This document shows, one piece after another, positions 1 through 9,402 of a DNA stretch of 64,000 nt. The notes below the pieces were generated by a model. That model saw only the letters and a list, made by a program, of their open reading frames with translations, did no database searches and was not told the DNA's origin. Each line of letters starts with the position of its first letter. Position 1 is the stretch's first letter. Source of the DNA: Caulobacterales bacterium (GTDB taxonomy: Bacteria > Pseudomonadota > Alphaproteobacteria > Caulobacterales > Parvularculaceae); the NCBI GenBank assembly GCA_020638525.1, contig JACKIL010000002.1:1-64000 (forward strand), read 5' to 3'. Both the position numbers and the translations under genes were made by a program.

Positions 1-341
1 GCCGAAAAGAAGGGATCGCCCGTTGCGGCGCCGCCATCGACGCGGCCGCAAACGCTATCGCCGGCCACGCCGCGCGATCCGGCGGCGAAGCCGTTGGCCG
101 GCGTACAGAATTTCTCAATGCCGTCGCGCCAGCCGGCGAGATAGGCGGTCATGTCGGGGCCGCCGCCTGTCTTGTCGCGGCAACCAAGAAAAGGATCCGT
201 GGAAGTAGCCGCAGGCTCGCCATTCACGCCGTCGCGATAGCCGATTGAGCGCCAGTCGGCTTCGAGGCACGCCTGCTTCGATACGCCGGCGCACCCAGCG
301 ACCGAGGCGGTCAACCAAAGCAGAATTGTTACATGTCGCAT
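1..341 (-). CDS. DUF2799-type lipoprotein, 3' part off the window edge
   Basis: I translated 113 residues from the ATG at 341 down to base 1 with no stop, so the C-terminus lies outside the window. The start is preceded by an AGGGGAGG Shine-Dalgarno. Residues 4-16 are hydrophobic and end in a lipobox (VAGC, Cys17), so the product is probably a lipoprotein. After it come 'W..IGY.DG..G' and 'Y..GW..G...FC.P..GF..G..G', the repeated aromatic-glycine pattern I associate with DUF2799 proteins, whose function is unknown. The gene is divergent from the paraoxonase-like gene at 614. The family call is from memory of the motif; the lipoprotein call is direct. Confidence 0.7.
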   Translation of the reverse strand, partial: MRHVTILLWLTASVAGCAGVSKQACLEADWRSIGYRDGVNGEPAATSTDPFLGCRDKTGGGPDMTAYLAGWRDGIEKFCTPANGFAAGSRGVAGDSVCGRVDGGAATGDPFFS

Positions 342-613
342 GGGAGAAGCCTCCCCTCGTCGGCTTTGCGGCGACGACGCTAACAGGGCGCAGTTAAGGG
401 CCGCTTAGCGAATAGAAGGTGATTCCGCGAACAAGCCGCACGCGAAATGAAGTCGCTTCTTACCCGTTACGGGCGGCGCAATTCCGACCCGGATGCGCCA
501 ATCTGGAGGCAAAATCGCGTTTCCTGTTCCAATATGGCTGCGAGCCGTCACAAAGGCGTTGCACGCCCAATCCAATTTTGAGACGGTGTCTTGGGGACGG
601 AAAGGCTGAAGGC

Positions 614-1705
614 ATGCAACGCGTGCTCATCGTGATCGCGGCGGCTCTCGCCGCGCTTGTCGCGTACTTCCTGGCGACAATAATCCCTCTTTCGGGCGCT
701 TTCGCTCACCTTGAAAACCGCCTCGTCGACCAATGCGATAGCGTCACCGTCGCTCCCGGCACGGAAGATGTGACCATCGATCCGGACACCAATCTCGCCT
801 TCATCACTGCCGCCGACCGGCGCGGCTGGTACAACAAGTCTGGCGAAGAAGGCGCCGCACCATCGAACGGCGTCTACGCCATGAACGTATCGAGCCCGCA
901 TGAAGTGCGGCTTGTTTCTCCGCCGATGGATGACTTCCTGCCGCACGGCGAAAGCCTGTGGCGCGGCCCGAATGGCGAGAAGCGCCTTTTCGTCATCAAT
1001 CATCCGACGAAGGGCGGGCAGTATGTAGAGATCTTCGACGTCGGCGAAGGCGGCATGCTCACCCATGTGGAGAGCGTCTCCTTCCCCGAGATGGAGCATC
1101 CGAACGACGTTCTCGCCGTCGGCCCGCGTCAGTTCTACATCACGAACGACCACAAGTTCGACAAAGGACCGCTGGCGGTTCTTGAGCCCTATCTCGCGCT
1201 GCCATTCGCAAGCGTCGCCTATTTCGATGGCGAGAAGGGTCGCATCGTCCGCAAGAACATCGCCTATGCGAACGGGATCAATCAGTCTCCAGATGGAAAG
1301 CACGTCTATGTGTCGGAGCTGTTGAAGCGCCGCATTCTCGTTTTCGATCGCAACGCCGAGACTGGCGACCTCACGCCCATCGGCAAGATCAAGGTCAACA
1401 CCGCGCCGGACAATATCGAAGTTTCAAGAGACGGCGCGCTCTGGGTCGCGGGGCACTCGCGCATCTTCGATTTCGTCAAACATGCAAAGGACCCGAACGT
1501 CATCGCGCCCTCGCATGTCGTGCGCATCAATGCTCGCAGCGGTGAGAACAAAGACCTCTTCATCGACACGACCGGCAAGCTGAACGCATCGAGCGTCGGC
1601 GCTGTCTGGGACAAGACGTTGATCGTCGGCGCCGTCTTTGACGATCACGTCATGGTCTGTCCGATGGTCGAGATATTCCTCCGCGGCCCCGGCGCAAGCC
1701 GCTGA
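614..1705 (+). CDS. Paraoxonase/arylesterase-like six-bladed propeller lactonase
   Basis: This is a 363-residue protein with an uncleaved N-terminal membrane segment (about residues 4-28) and a PON-type beta-propeller. The calcium ligands of mammalian PON1 are recognisable at almost the same numbering: Glu51-Asp52, Asn164 in HPND, Asn220 in ANGI, and Asp266-Asn267. The PON1 histidine dyad also appears present, as His111 (LPHG) and His130 (INHP). The expected activity is calcium-dependent hydrolysis of lactones or aryl esters outside the inner membrane; the substrate is unknown. An in-frame start at 419 would add 65 residues lacking family features, so I chose the ATG at 614, which directly precedes the hydrophobic anchor. 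It stands alone, about 100 bases upstream of the transporter gene. Confidence 0.85.
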   Translation: MQRVLIVIAAALAALVAYFLATIIPLSGAFAHLENRLVDQCDSVTVAPGTEDVTIDPDTNLAFITAADRRGWYNKSGEEGAAPSNGVYAMNVSSPHEVRLVSPPMDDFLPHGESLWRGPNGEKRLFVINHPTKGGQYVEIFDVGEGGMLTHVESVSFPEMEHPNDVLAVGPRQFYITNDHKFDKGPLAVLEPYLALPFASVAYFDGEKGRIVRKNIAYANGINQSPDGKHVYVSELLKRRILVFDRNAETGDLTPIGKIKVNTAPDNIEVSRDGALWVAGHSRIFDFVKHAKDPNVIAPSHVVRINARSGENKDLFIDTTGKLNASSVGAVWDKTLIVGAVFDDHVMVCPMVEIFLRGPGASR

Positions 1706-1804
1706 TCCTCAAGGCGATCACACTCCGCAAAGCCCTGCATCTACAACAAATACGAACAAGAGATGGCGGGCGAAGCGTCCCGCTGCATTTGAGGGAAGAA
1801 AAAA

Positions 1805-3181
1805 ATGGCGGCTCCTTCTGCAGGCGGCTCAACGCCGCAATGGTCTTCGCGTTTTGCGTTTTTGATGGCCGCGATCGGTTCTTCCGTCGGTCTCGGCAAT
1901 CTCTGGCGGTTTCCATTCCAGACTGGCCAATATGGCGGGTCCGCCTTCGTTTTCGTGTATCTTCTGTGCGTCATCTTTGTCGCCTATCCGATTCTGATCG
2001 GTGAGCTTTCCGTCGGGCGGCACAAGGGACTTTCGGCGGTTGGGTCCACTCACCGGTTGGCGGTCGATTCAGGCAAATCCGGCGGCTGGGGGATCGTCGG
2101 CGTCGTGCAGGTGATCGCCGGATTTCTTATCCTGCCGACCTATGGCGTGATCGCCGGACAAGTCATGGCCTATTCTTTGATGGCGTTCCTCGGCGAATTC
2201 GCCGGGCGCGCGGCGAGCGATGCTGCGTCCGTCGCGCCGCTTTATGATGGAGCGACTCACGCCCTGCTTTGGCAGAGCCTGTTCATTGCGATCACCATCT
2301 GGATTGTCGCGCTCGGCGTGCACAAGGGCATTGAGCGCGTCTCTGTGATCCTGATGCCGCTCTTCTTCTTGATGCTGGCTGCGTTATGCGTGTACGCGCT
2401 CATCACCGGCGACGCAGGCAAGACGCTCAACTATCTGTTCGCGCCGCGTTTCGACGAAATCACGCCGAGCGTCGTTCTGGCTGCGATGGGCCAGGCCTTT
2501 TTCTCAATCGGTGTCGGCGGCGCGATCATGATGACCTACGGCTCATTCCTCAGCCGCGATGAAAATATCGCTGACAACGCCGGCGTCATCGCCGGGGCCG
2601 ATACGCTCGTCGCTGTCGTCGCAGGGCTCATGCTGTTCCCGATCGTCTTCTCGGTCGGCCTCGACCCGGCGGCTGGATCGAGCCTGATTTTCGGCGCGCT
2701 CCCGGCGGTCTTCGCCGGCATGCCGGCGGGATCCATTATTGGCGGGGCCTTCTTCTTCCTCGCTTTTATCGCTGCACTCACATCGTCGATCTCGATCCTG
2801 CTCGTCGCGGCGGCGGTCGGCGAAGAACAGTTGAAGCTCGGAAGGTCGACTTCGGCCATCGTGTTTGGCGTTCTTTCGTGGGCGCTTGGCGCGATTGCGA
2901 TCTTTCTTCCCGATACGGCGACATGGTTCGACTTCATCTCAGGCAGCGTCGCGCTGCCGCTCGGCGCGCTTCTGCTCGCTATCTTCGCCGGCTGGATCGT
3001 GCCGCGCGCGACCATGCGCGGCGAGCTTAACAATGCAAGCGAAGGCATCTTCCGGTTCTGGCGGATGATGATCCGTTACGTCGCGCCAATCGCAGTCTTT
3101 CTGATCCTGCTGCTCGGGCTCGATGCGAAATTCAACTTCGGCTTGAACGCGTATATTGCAAGTCTGACCGTAGGGAATTGA
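1805..3181 (+). CDS. SNF-family (NSS) sodium-dependent transporter
   Basis: The product is a 458-residue polytopic inner-membrane protein. The first helix carries the neurotransmitter:sodium symporter signature GLGNLWRFP (about residues 30-38) followed by GGSAF, which in LeuT and MhsT-type proteins forms part of the sodium and substrate site. About eleven or twelve hydrophobic segments follow. Family members import amino acids or related amines with sodium; the substrate cannot be told from sequence. The start has a GAGGGAAG Shine-Dalgarno about seven bases upstream. The GNAT gene follows after 25 bases and may be co-transcribed. Confidence 0.9.
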   Translation: MAAPSAGGSTPQWSSRFAFLMAAIGSSVGLGNLWRFPFQTGQYGGSAFVFVYLLCVIFVAYPILIGELSVGRHKGLSAVGSTHRLAVDSGKSGGWGIVGVVQVIAGFLILPTYGVIAGQVMAYSLMAFLGEFAGRAASDAASVAPLYDGATHALLWQSLFIAITIWIVALGVHKGIERVSVILMPLFFLMLAALCVYALITGDAGKTLNYLFAPRFDEITPSVVLAAMGQAFFSIGVGGAIMMTYGSFLSRDENIADNAGVIAGADTLVAVVAGLMLFPIVFSVGLDPAAGSSLIFGALPAVFAGMPAGSIIGGAFFFLAFIAALTSSISILLVAAAVGEEQLKLGRSTSAIVFGVLSWALGAIAIFLPDTATWFDFISGSVALPLGALLLAIFAGWIVPRATMRGELNNASEGIFRFWRMMIRYVAPIAVFLILLLGLDAKFNFGLNAYIASLTVGN

Positions 3182-3206
3182 ACGGACGCGCGCCGGGAGT
3201 ATTGAA

Positions 3207-3797
3207 ATGTCGTGGGCTGAACCGACGCCCTTCAAAGGCCGTTTCGCGTCTTTGGAGCCGCTCGCGCCGGAACACCTCGCCGGGCTCATCGAAGCGGTCA
3301 AGGACGGCGAACTCTGGAGGCTCTGGTACACCAGCATTCCGCATCCGGACGGAATGAAAGCGGAAATTGAGCGGCGCCTGCATCTCCAGTCGGAAGGCAA
3401 GATGGCGCCGTTCACCGTGTTCGACGCCGCCGGCGCCATCATTGGCATGACGACCTATATGAATATCGACGCGCACAACAAGCGCGTCGAGATCGGCTCG
3501 ACCTGGTACGCCGCGCGGGCGCAGCGAACGTCCCTCAACACCGAATGCAAGCTCATGCTGTTGACGCACGCGTTCGAAAAGCTCGACTGCATCGCGGTCG
3601 AGTTTCGAACGTCATTCTTCAATCAGCAGAGCAGACGCGCGATCGAGCGCCTCGGCGCAAAACTTGACGGCGTGCTGCGCAGCCACATCCGCCACACGGA
3701 CGGCTCTCTGCGCGACACCTGCGTCTACTCGATCATTGCAAGCGAATGGCCGACCGTAAGGTCGCACCTCGCTTATCAGTTGTCCCGGAAGCGCTGA
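3207..3797 (+). CDS. GNAT N-acetyltransferase, RimJ/RimL type
   Basis: The protein has 196 residues and the layout of the RimJ/RimL/SpeG branch of GNAT enzymes: an N-terminal 'GRFASLEPLAPEHL' strand-helix, the strand 'PFTVFDAAGAIIGMTTYMNID', the motif 'EIGSTWYA' before the acetyl-CoA loop, and 'FNQQSRRAIERLGAKLDG', which is the usual C-terminal helix and strand. It probably acetylates an amino group on a small molecule or protein in the cytoplasm; the substrate is unknown. A GGGAG Shine-Dalgarno lies eight bases upstream of the ATG. It is convergent with purL-bolA, with only 23 bases between the two stops. Confidence 0.87.
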   Translation: MSWAEPTPFKGRFASLEPLAPEHLAGLIEAVKDGELWRLWYTSIPHPDGMKAEIERRLHLQSEGKMAPFTVFDAAGAIIGMTTYMNIDAHNKRVEIGSTWYAARAQRTSLNTECKLMLLTHAFEKLDCIAVEFRTSFFNQQSRRAIERLGAKLDGVLRSHIRHTDGSLRDTCVYSIIASEWPTVRSHLAYQLSRKR

Positions 3798-3820
3798 GGC
3801 GAAGGAAGCTGCGCGGGGAC

Positions 3821-6574
3821 TTAGTCCTTCGCTTCCGTCTCCAGCGCGAGCGCATGAAGCTCGCCGCCCATTTTGCCCTTGAGCGCGCGGTAGACGAGCT
3901 GGTGCTGTTGCACGCGCGTCTTGCCGTTGAAAGCCGATGAGACGACATGCGCGCGGTAGTGATCGCCATCGCCCGCGAGATCTTCGATGTCGATCTCCGC
4001 ATCCGGAAGCGCTTCGAGGATCATCTCTTTGATCTTATCGGCGGGCATCGGCATTTTCGTCTCCGTCGTATCGGTTGCGCTCTCGCCGCGCATCATTTCA
4101 GGAAGCGGGCGCGCGTGAAGGTCAGCAAGATCGAGCAGCCCGATCGCGTCACCATCGTCGAGCCTCAGGAAGGCGCCGCCGAAGCGGCCGATCTTCGAGG
4201 CCTGAACGCCCGCCATCGCCGCTTTCAGGAGCAGCGTGTCACCTGCGCCCGGCGCAGCGGCGACAAGGTAACGCCCCTGATCTTCGCCGAACCAGTAAGC
4301 GGCGCGTCGCGCTTTCACTGGCGTTTTCAACTCCAGACCCTCGCCTGAAGCGAGCGCCATTTCAGCGGCGGCGACGAGGATGCCGCCGTCAGAAACGTCA
4401 TGGCACGCCGTCACAAGGCTTTCCGCGATCAGCTTGCGGACGAGTTCGCCATTGCGGCGTTCCGCTTCGAGATCGACCGATGGCGGCGCGCCTTCTTCGC
4501 GGCCGAAAAGTTCGCGCATGTAAAGCGACTGGCCGAGATGGCCGCGCGTGACACCGATCGCGATAAGCTCGTCGCCTGCGAGCGCGCCGCCGACACGGGC
4601 CGCTTTCGTCGCATCTTCGAGCACGCCAACGCCGCCGATCGCCGGGGTCGGCGGAATCGCGACGCCATTCGTTTCGTTGTAGAGCGAGACGTTGCCGGAA
4701 ATGACCGGATAATTCAGCGCCTCACAGGCTTCCGCCATGCCTTCGACCGCGCCGACGAACTGCCCCATAATGTCGGGCCGTTCCGGGTTGCCGAAATTGA
4801 GGCAATTGGTGATGGCGAGCGGTGCGGCGCCGACTGCACAGATATTGCGATAGGTCTCGGCGACGGCCTGCTTGGCGCCTTCGCGGGGGTTCGCTTTCAC
4901 ATAGCGCGGCGTGACATCGGTCGTGATCGCGAGCGCGCGATTTGTTCCGTGCACGCGCACAAGCGCGGCGTCACCGCCGGGCGCGATCACCGTGTCGCCC
5001 ATGACGGTGTGGTCGTATTGCTCCCAGATCCAGCGCCGCGAACAGAGGTCCGGCGCGCTCATGAGCCGGCCAAGCGCCGTCAGCATGGAAGTCGCGCCGA
5101 CGCGATCGGAGAGGTCGACCTCTTCCTCATGCGTCTCGACAATCGCCGCTTCTACGACGCCGGTTTCCTTGAGGTTTTTCGCCGCCTCTTCAAGCGCTGC
5201 GAAATCGCCGGAACCGCCTGCGCCGAGGCGGACATAGATTTTGATCTCGCCGCCGCTCGCCGTAAGACCCGCCGCTTCCACGCCGTCGAGCGCGGAAACA
5301 CGGTCTTCAAGGAACGCTTCCGCAACGCCCTTCAACTCTGCGTCGGTCTTGCCTGAAGTTTTCAGCGTCACCAGCGCTTCGCGGATGACGACGGTCGGGT
5401 CTTCGAGCGGCGCCGGCGCCGGCGTTTCGACAAACGGTCGATCATAGTTCGGTGCAGCGTCCGCGAGAGGCCCAACCGGAAGATCGGCTTCAACAGCGCC
5501 CTTGTGACGAATGACCAAACGGCCCGTATCGGTCGTTACGCCGATGACCGCGAAGTCGACGCCCCACTTCTCAAAGATCGCGCGCGCGGCGTCTTCCTTG
5601 CCGGGCTTGAGAACCATCAACATGCGTTCCTGCGATTCCGAGAGCATCATCTCATAGGCGCTCATGCCGGTTTCGCGCTGGGGCACATGATCGAGATTGA
5701 GATCGAAGCCGCCGCCACCCTTCGCCGCCATTTCGACGGATGACGACGTGAGGCCCGCCGCGCCCATATCCTGAATGGCGATGATGGCGTCCGACGCCAT
5801 CAGCTCAAGGCAGGCTTCGAGCAGCAGTTTCTCCGTAAACGGATCGCCGACCTGCACGGTCGGGCGCTTTTCTTCCGAAGCCTCATCGAACTCAGCCGAC
5901 GCCATCGTCGCGCCGTGAATGCCGTCGCGGCCCGTCTTCGAGCCGACATAGACGACAGGATTCCCCATGCCGCGCGCAGCGGAATAAAAGATCTTCGTCT
6001 TTTCAGCGACGCCGACCGTCATCGCGTTGACGAGGATGTTGCCGTTATAGCCGGGATGAAAATTCGTCTCGCCGCCGACTGTCGGCACGCCCATGCAATT
6101 GCCATAGCCGCCAATGCCGGAAACAACGCCGCCGACGAGATGGCGCGTCTTCGGATGATCCCACGCGCCGAAACGAAGCGCATTCATGTTTGCGACGGGC
6201 CGCGCGCCCATCGTGAAGACGTCGCGCATGATGCCGCCAACGCCCGTCGCAGCGCCCTGATAAGGCTCGATGAACGACGGGTGGTTGTGGCTCTCCATCT
6301 TGAAGACGGCGACGAGCGGAACGCCGTCCGCATCCGGGCCGATGTCGATGACGCCCGCATTCTCGCCCGGCCCCTGCACCACCCACGGCGCCGATGTCGG
6401 CAGCTTTCTCAAATGGCGGCGCGAGGATTTGTAGGAGCAGTGCTCCGACCACATGACCGAAAAGATGCCAAGCTCAAGGAGGTTAGGCTCCCGGCCAAGG
6501 TGCTTCTTGATCGCCTCATATTCATCCGGCTTAAGGCCGTGGTCGGCGACGATTTGAGGGGTGATTTCGGTCAT
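3821..6574 (-). CDS. purL: PurL (FGAM synthase II) fused in frame to BolA
   Basis: The 917-residue product begins like a standard small-type PurL, '[20 protein letters not shown]'. PurL converts FGAR to FGAM in purine synthesis with PurS and PurQ. Conserved pieces include [10 protein letters not shown] (43-52), [10 protein letters not shown] (92-101) and, in the second half, [11 protein letters not shown] (512-522). Two things are odd. About 100 residues (roughly 387-490) lie between the two halves where other PurLs have a short linker. After the usual PurL end ('LPEMMRGE') the frame runs without a stop through SATDTTETK into a complete 77-residue BolA (841-917, with [14 protein letters not shown] and [10 protein letters not shown]). 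The ATG at 6574 overlaps the stop of the upstream gene as ATGA, which supports this start; a start at 6661 is also open but non-conserved. Confidence 0.9.
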   Translation of the reverse strand: MTEITPQIVADHGLKPDEYEAIKKHLGREPNLLELGIFSVMWSEHCSYKSSRRHLRKLPTSAPWVVQGPGENAGVIDIGPDADGVPLVAVFKMESHNHPSFIEPYQGAATGVGGIMRDVFTMGARPVANMNALRFGAWDHPKTRHLVGGVVSGIGGYGNCMGVPTVGGETNFHPGYNGNILVNAMTVGVAEKTKIFYSAARGMGNPVVYVGSKTGRDGIHGATMASAEFDEASEEKRPTVQVGDPFTEKLLLEACLELMASDAIIAIQDMGAAGLTSSSVEMAAKGGGGFDLNLDHVPQRETGMSAYEMMLSESQERMLMVLKPGKEDAARAIFEKWGVDFAVIGVTTDTGRLVIRHKGAVEADLPVGPLADAAPNYDRPFVETPAPAPLEDPTVVIREALVTLKTSGKTDAELKGVAEAFLEDRVSALDGVEAAGLTASGGEIKIYVRLGAGGSGDFAALEEAAKNLKETGVVEAAIVETHEEEVDLSDRVGATSMLTALGRLMSAPDLCSRRWIWEQYDHTVMGDTVIAPGGDAALVRVHGTNRALAITTDVTPRYVKANPREGAKQAVAETYRNICAVGAAPLAITNCLNFGNPERPDIMGQFVGAVEGMAEACEALNYPVISGNVSLYNETNGVAIPPTPAIGGVGVLEDATKAARVGGALAGDELIAIGVTRGHLGQSLYMRELFGREEGAPPSVDLEAERRNGELVRKLIAESLVTACHDVSDGGILVAAAEMALASGEGLELKTPVKARRAAYWFGEDQGRYLVAAAPGAGDTLLLKAAMAGVQASKIGRFGGAFLRLDDGDAIGLLDLADLHARPLPEMMRGESATDTTETKMPMPADKIKEMILEALPDAEIDIEDLAGDGDHYRAHVVSSAFNGKTRVQQHQLVYRALKGKMGGELHALALETEAKD
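4055..4066 (-). promoter_or_regulatory. Internal ribosome binding site in front of the bolA segment
   Basis: On the minus strand the sequence ACGGAGACGAAA stands directly before an ATG at 4054 that is the natural first codon of BolA. GGAG is six bases from the ATG, a good Shine-Dalgarno. It lies within the coding linker of the PurL-BolA reading frame. This looks like an ancestral intergenic spacer that has become translated, and it could still allow free BolA (77 residues, 3821-4054) to be made in addition to the fusion. Confidence 0.55.
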
Positions 6575-7098
6575 TCTTGATCGTCTTCTTTCGACTTCTG
6601 AAGTTTGATGGTCGCCTCTAACGAGAAGCTTTTCATCCGGAATTTCTCTTGCGCTAGGCAATCCTGCAGAGCCTCGTCCAGAATCCTCTGCAACCTCACC
6701 ATATCCGGCGCCATGGGCGCACCGCTTTCCATGCCTTCATACGCCCTCACCGCCTCGACCTTGAATAGTTTGAATTTGGTCAGGCCGCTACGCTCTATCC
6801 AAGGCGTGTTCTCGTCGTCGGTTTCGGCGAGCAGCTCATCAAATTCGACGACGAAGCGAGACAGCGCGAGCCGAAAATCCTCGGCATTTTTCCTCTCGAG
6901 CATCCGCGCGCCAAGATCATGGACCGGATCGCAGACCTTCTTTCCCTGCTGAAGATAGAACTCGTCCAATTCCTGCTGCACTTTGAGGCGCGTTTCCTCG
7001 ACCCGCCGGGGGTGGATGGCGAGTACGTAGACGACTGCGCACAAAATGAGCGCAATCCCCAGACCAACGCCCCATTTGCGCGCAGGAACGGCGTGCAT
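6571..7098 (-). CDS. Small single-pass membrane protein of unknown function
   Basis: A 175-residue protein with one transmembrane segment (about residues 10-28) near the N-terminus, followed by a highly charged, probably helical domain that contains '[11 protein letters not shown]' and later an Asp-Cys pair ('[11 protein letters not shown]'). I do not recognise a family. The ATG at 7098 has a GAGG Shine-Dalgarno and directly precedes the hydrophobic segment; in-frame codons upstream to 7329 give low-complexity Arg/Pro-rich sequence and are not used. Its TGA overlaps the purL ATG (ATGA), so the two are almost certainly translationally coupled, but no functional link to purines is evident. Confidence 0.75.
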   Translation of the reverse strand: MHAVPARKWGVGLGIALILCAVVYVLAIHPRRVEETRLKVQQELDEFYLQQGKKVCDPVHDLGARMLERKNAEDFRLALSRFVVEFDELLAETDDENTPWIERSGLTKFKLFKVEAVRAYEGMESGAPMAPDMVRLQRILDEALQDCLAQEKFRMKSFSLEATIKLQKSKEDDQE

Positions 7099-7159
7099 GT
7101 CCCTCTTCCCGACTTTGCGGCGCTTCCCTAGTCCGCTTGGTCGTTTTGTGCAAATGGGA

Positions 7160-8083
7160 TCACCGCCGGTAGAGATAATCCTCCGGCAAACCCAGCCGCA
7201 GGCAGGCCTGGATCGGGGGGCTGGAACGCAGCTTGATCCGCTCCGCGCGCCTACCCATGCGCCGGACGACGCGCCCCTCGAACGGGCGCAGGCCATAACG
7301 GGGGGCGAGGCCGAGTATCTTGCGCACATCGCGAGGAACGATATCGACCGCCGCCCGAACCAGTGAATGCTGGGCGAGCTGGGCCGGCTGCGGGAAGGCC
7401 GGGGCCTTCTTCATAATACTCAGGAACTCGAACACGATTTCGGACGGCTCGAGCCGGGGCAGCATTTCGGCGAAGAAAGCGCGCTGCTCCTCAAGGCTCG
7501 CGGGCGAGCCGGTCGCGCCGTAGAGCGCGGCTCCCGCTTTTGCGTCCCGGTAACAGCTGTCGCGCTCGGTATCGGTGAGCGGGGCGACATAAGCGGCGTA
7601 AGCCTCAAGAAAGCCGAAGGTGGCTGTCGCCTGCACCCAGTTGAGAAGCGCGGGATCGCTCGCCGCGTATGGCTGCCCTGACGGCGTAACGCCGGTGACG
7701 CGCTCATGCATCCGGCTGACGCCCGCGATCATCTTCTCCGCCTGGCTCCGGGCGCCATAAACGGTCACCATGGCGGCGAGCCCGGTGCGACGCAGGCGCG
7801 CCACGGGATCACGCCGGAAGGAAGAGTGCTCCCAAACGCCGGTCCGCACGCGCGGCTCGGCGAACTCCAAAATCACCGCCGCAACGCCGCCGATGAACAG
7901 CGAGACCGGGTTCTTGAATATCCGCCAGGAAACAGAGTCGGGAGGCAGCAATGCGGGCTCGCCCGCCGGCTGGGAGAAATCCGGCATGGCCTGAGCGCCA
8001 TTCGAGAGGAATTTCTGCGCCTCGATATCAAGGCGGTCCTCAACGAGGCCGCGCAAAGCAGATCGAAACTCCGTAACCAGCAC
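7160..8083 (-). CDS. Oxygenase MpaB family protein (DUF2236)
   Basis: The 307-residue protein matches the MpaB/latex-clearing-protein family (DUF2236), b-type heme oxygenases. Visible landmarks are 'AEPRVRTGVWEHSSF.RDP..RL.RT' (about 75-100), 'VSRMHERVTG' with the conserved histidine (about 120), 'DPALLNWVQATATFGFLEAY' and the C-terminal 'LGLPEDYLYRR'. Members oxidise diverse hydrophobic substrates; this one's substrate is unknown. The GTG at 8083 has GAGG five bases upstream, which favours it over an internal ATG at 7987. It is 61 bases from the gene downstream, so the minus-strand set 8083 to 3821 may be one transcript. Confidence 0.83.
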   Translation of the reverse strand: MLVTEFRSALRGLVEDRLDIEAQKFLSNGAQAMPDFSQPAGEPALLPPDSVSWRIFKNPVSLFIGGVAAVILEFAEPRVRTGVWEHSSFRRDPVARLRRTGLAAMVTVYGARSQAEKMIAGVSRMHERVTGVTPSGQPYAASDPALLNWVQATATFGFLEAYAAYVAPLTDTERDSCYRDAKAGAALYGATGSPASLEEQRAFFAEMLPRLEPSEIVFEFLSIMKKAPAFPQPAQLAQHSLVRAAVDIVPRDVRKILGLAPRYGLRPFEGRVVRRMGRRAERIKLRSSPPIQACLRLGLPEDYLYRR

Positions 8084-8266
8084 CGGGACCTCACAACTTC
8101 TGCACGCTGCCCTAGCCTGCCGCTATCATCTGCAAGAGAAAAGCCGAAATATGACACGGCGATGGCTGATCGCAGGCGTTCACGTTCCGGTTGCCGGAGG
8201 CGGAATCCGGTTGAGGAGCGGCGCGCGCCAAGACAATTTGTCTCCCGACGACGCAAAGAGGCTCCG

Positions 8267-9316
8267 ATGAACATCCAGCAGACGGTCAAAGACTATTACG
8301 GGAAGACGCTTTCTTCCTCCGCCGATCTCAAGACAGACGCCTGCTGCACGATCGCCGATACGCCCGGTCACCTGAAGGCGGCGCTCGCCAATATCCACCC
8401 GGAAGTGAAGGCGCGTTATTATGGCTGCGGGCTGATTGCGCCGCTCGCGCTGGAAGGCCGGCGCATTCTGGACCTCGGCTCCGGCGCCGGACAGGACGTT
8501 TACGCCCTCGCCCAGCTCGCGGGCCCGAAAGGCGAAGTCGTCGGCGTCGACATGACGCCCGAACAGCTCGCCGTCGCGAATGCGCATCGCGCCTGGCATG
8601 CGGAAAAGTTCGGCTTCGACAATGTGCGTTTCGTGGAAGGCGACATTGAGAAACTCGATGCGCTCGGTCTGGAGCCTGCTTCGTTCGACGTTATCGTCTC
8701 GAACTGCGTTATCAATCTGTGTACTGATAAAGAGGCCGTGTTCCAGGCCGCTCTCGCGCTTCTGAAACCCGGCGGCGAGTTCTATTTCTCCGATGTCTAT
8801 GCCGATCGGCGCCTTGGCGACGACTTGCGAGAAGACCCTGTCGCGCACGGGGAATGCCTCGGCGGCGCGCTATACTGGAATGACTTCCTGACAATGGCGA
8901 AACGCGCAGGATTCAAGGATCCCCGACTGGTGACGGATCGTCCGCTCGCCATCAGGAACGCCGTCCTGAAAGCGCGCCTTGAGCCAGCGGCCTTCCATTC
9001 GGCGACCTATCGTCTCTTCAAGATCGAGGGGCTGGAGCCCGCCTGCGAGGATTACGGCCAGGCGGTGGTCTACAAAGGCGGCCTTGAGCATTCTGAAAGC
9101 GCCTTCGTTCTGGACGGCCATCATTACATTGAGAAGGGGCGCGTTTTTCCCGTCTGCGGGAACACGTACCGGATGCTCGCCGAGACGCGCTTCGCCTCAT
9201 ATTTCGATTTCATCGGAGACTGGTCGACGCACTACGGCATTTTCCCCGGTTGCGGAACGTCCTCGCCTTTCAGCGCCGGCGAACGCGCGCCGGACACAAG
9301 CGGCGCCTGTTGCTGA
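8267..9316 (+). CDS. arsM: Arsenite S-adenosylmethionine methyltransferase ArsM
   Basis: The 349-residue protein fits ArsM, which methylates As(III) to volatile or less toxic methylarsenicals. It opens with 'YYGKTLSSSADLKTDACCT', then has a Rossmann SAM site (DLGSGAGQDV, 69-78). The arsenic-binding cysteines of known ArsMs are all here with matching spacing: Cys26/27, Cys54, Cys147 and Cys197. The C-terminus ends in a Cys-Cys pair (GACC), a common extra As site. The ATG at 8267 has an AGAGG Shine-Dalgarno; upstream in-frame sequence is non-conserved. No arsR, arsB or arsC gene is adjacent, so it is an orphan detoxification gene here. It is divergent from the MpaB-family gene. Confidence 0.93.
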   Translation: MNIQQTVKDYYGKTLSSSADLKTDACCTIADTPGHLKAALANIHPEVKARYYGCGLIAPLALEGRRILDLGSGAGQDVYALAQLAGPKGEVVGVDMTPEQLAVANAHRAWHAEKFGFDNVRFVEGDIEKLDALGLEPASFDVIVSNCVINLCTDKEAVFQAALALLKPGGEFYFSDVYADRRLGDDLREDPVAHGECLGGALYWNDFLTMAKRAGFKDPRLVTDRPLAIRNAVLKARLEPAAFHSATYRLFKIEGLEPACEDYGQAVVYKGGLEHSESAFVLDGHHYIEKGRVFPVCGNTYRMLAETRFASYFDFIGDWSTHYGIFPGCGTSSPFSAGERAPDTSGACC

Positions 9317-9402
9317 CAAGCGGGGTTCTCTCCACGCTCGTCCTTCCGTCTGGCATCACGCACAGAAGCATGCGCATACTCCCGTCTGGGGGAGAAGGCC
9401 GC

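Noticed and set aside
4400..6580. Long plus-strand open frames opposite purL (4400-5356 and 5915-6580)
   Set aside because: They are antisense shadows of a highly conserved gene; their translations are Arg/Ala/Asp-rich with no domain or start signal.
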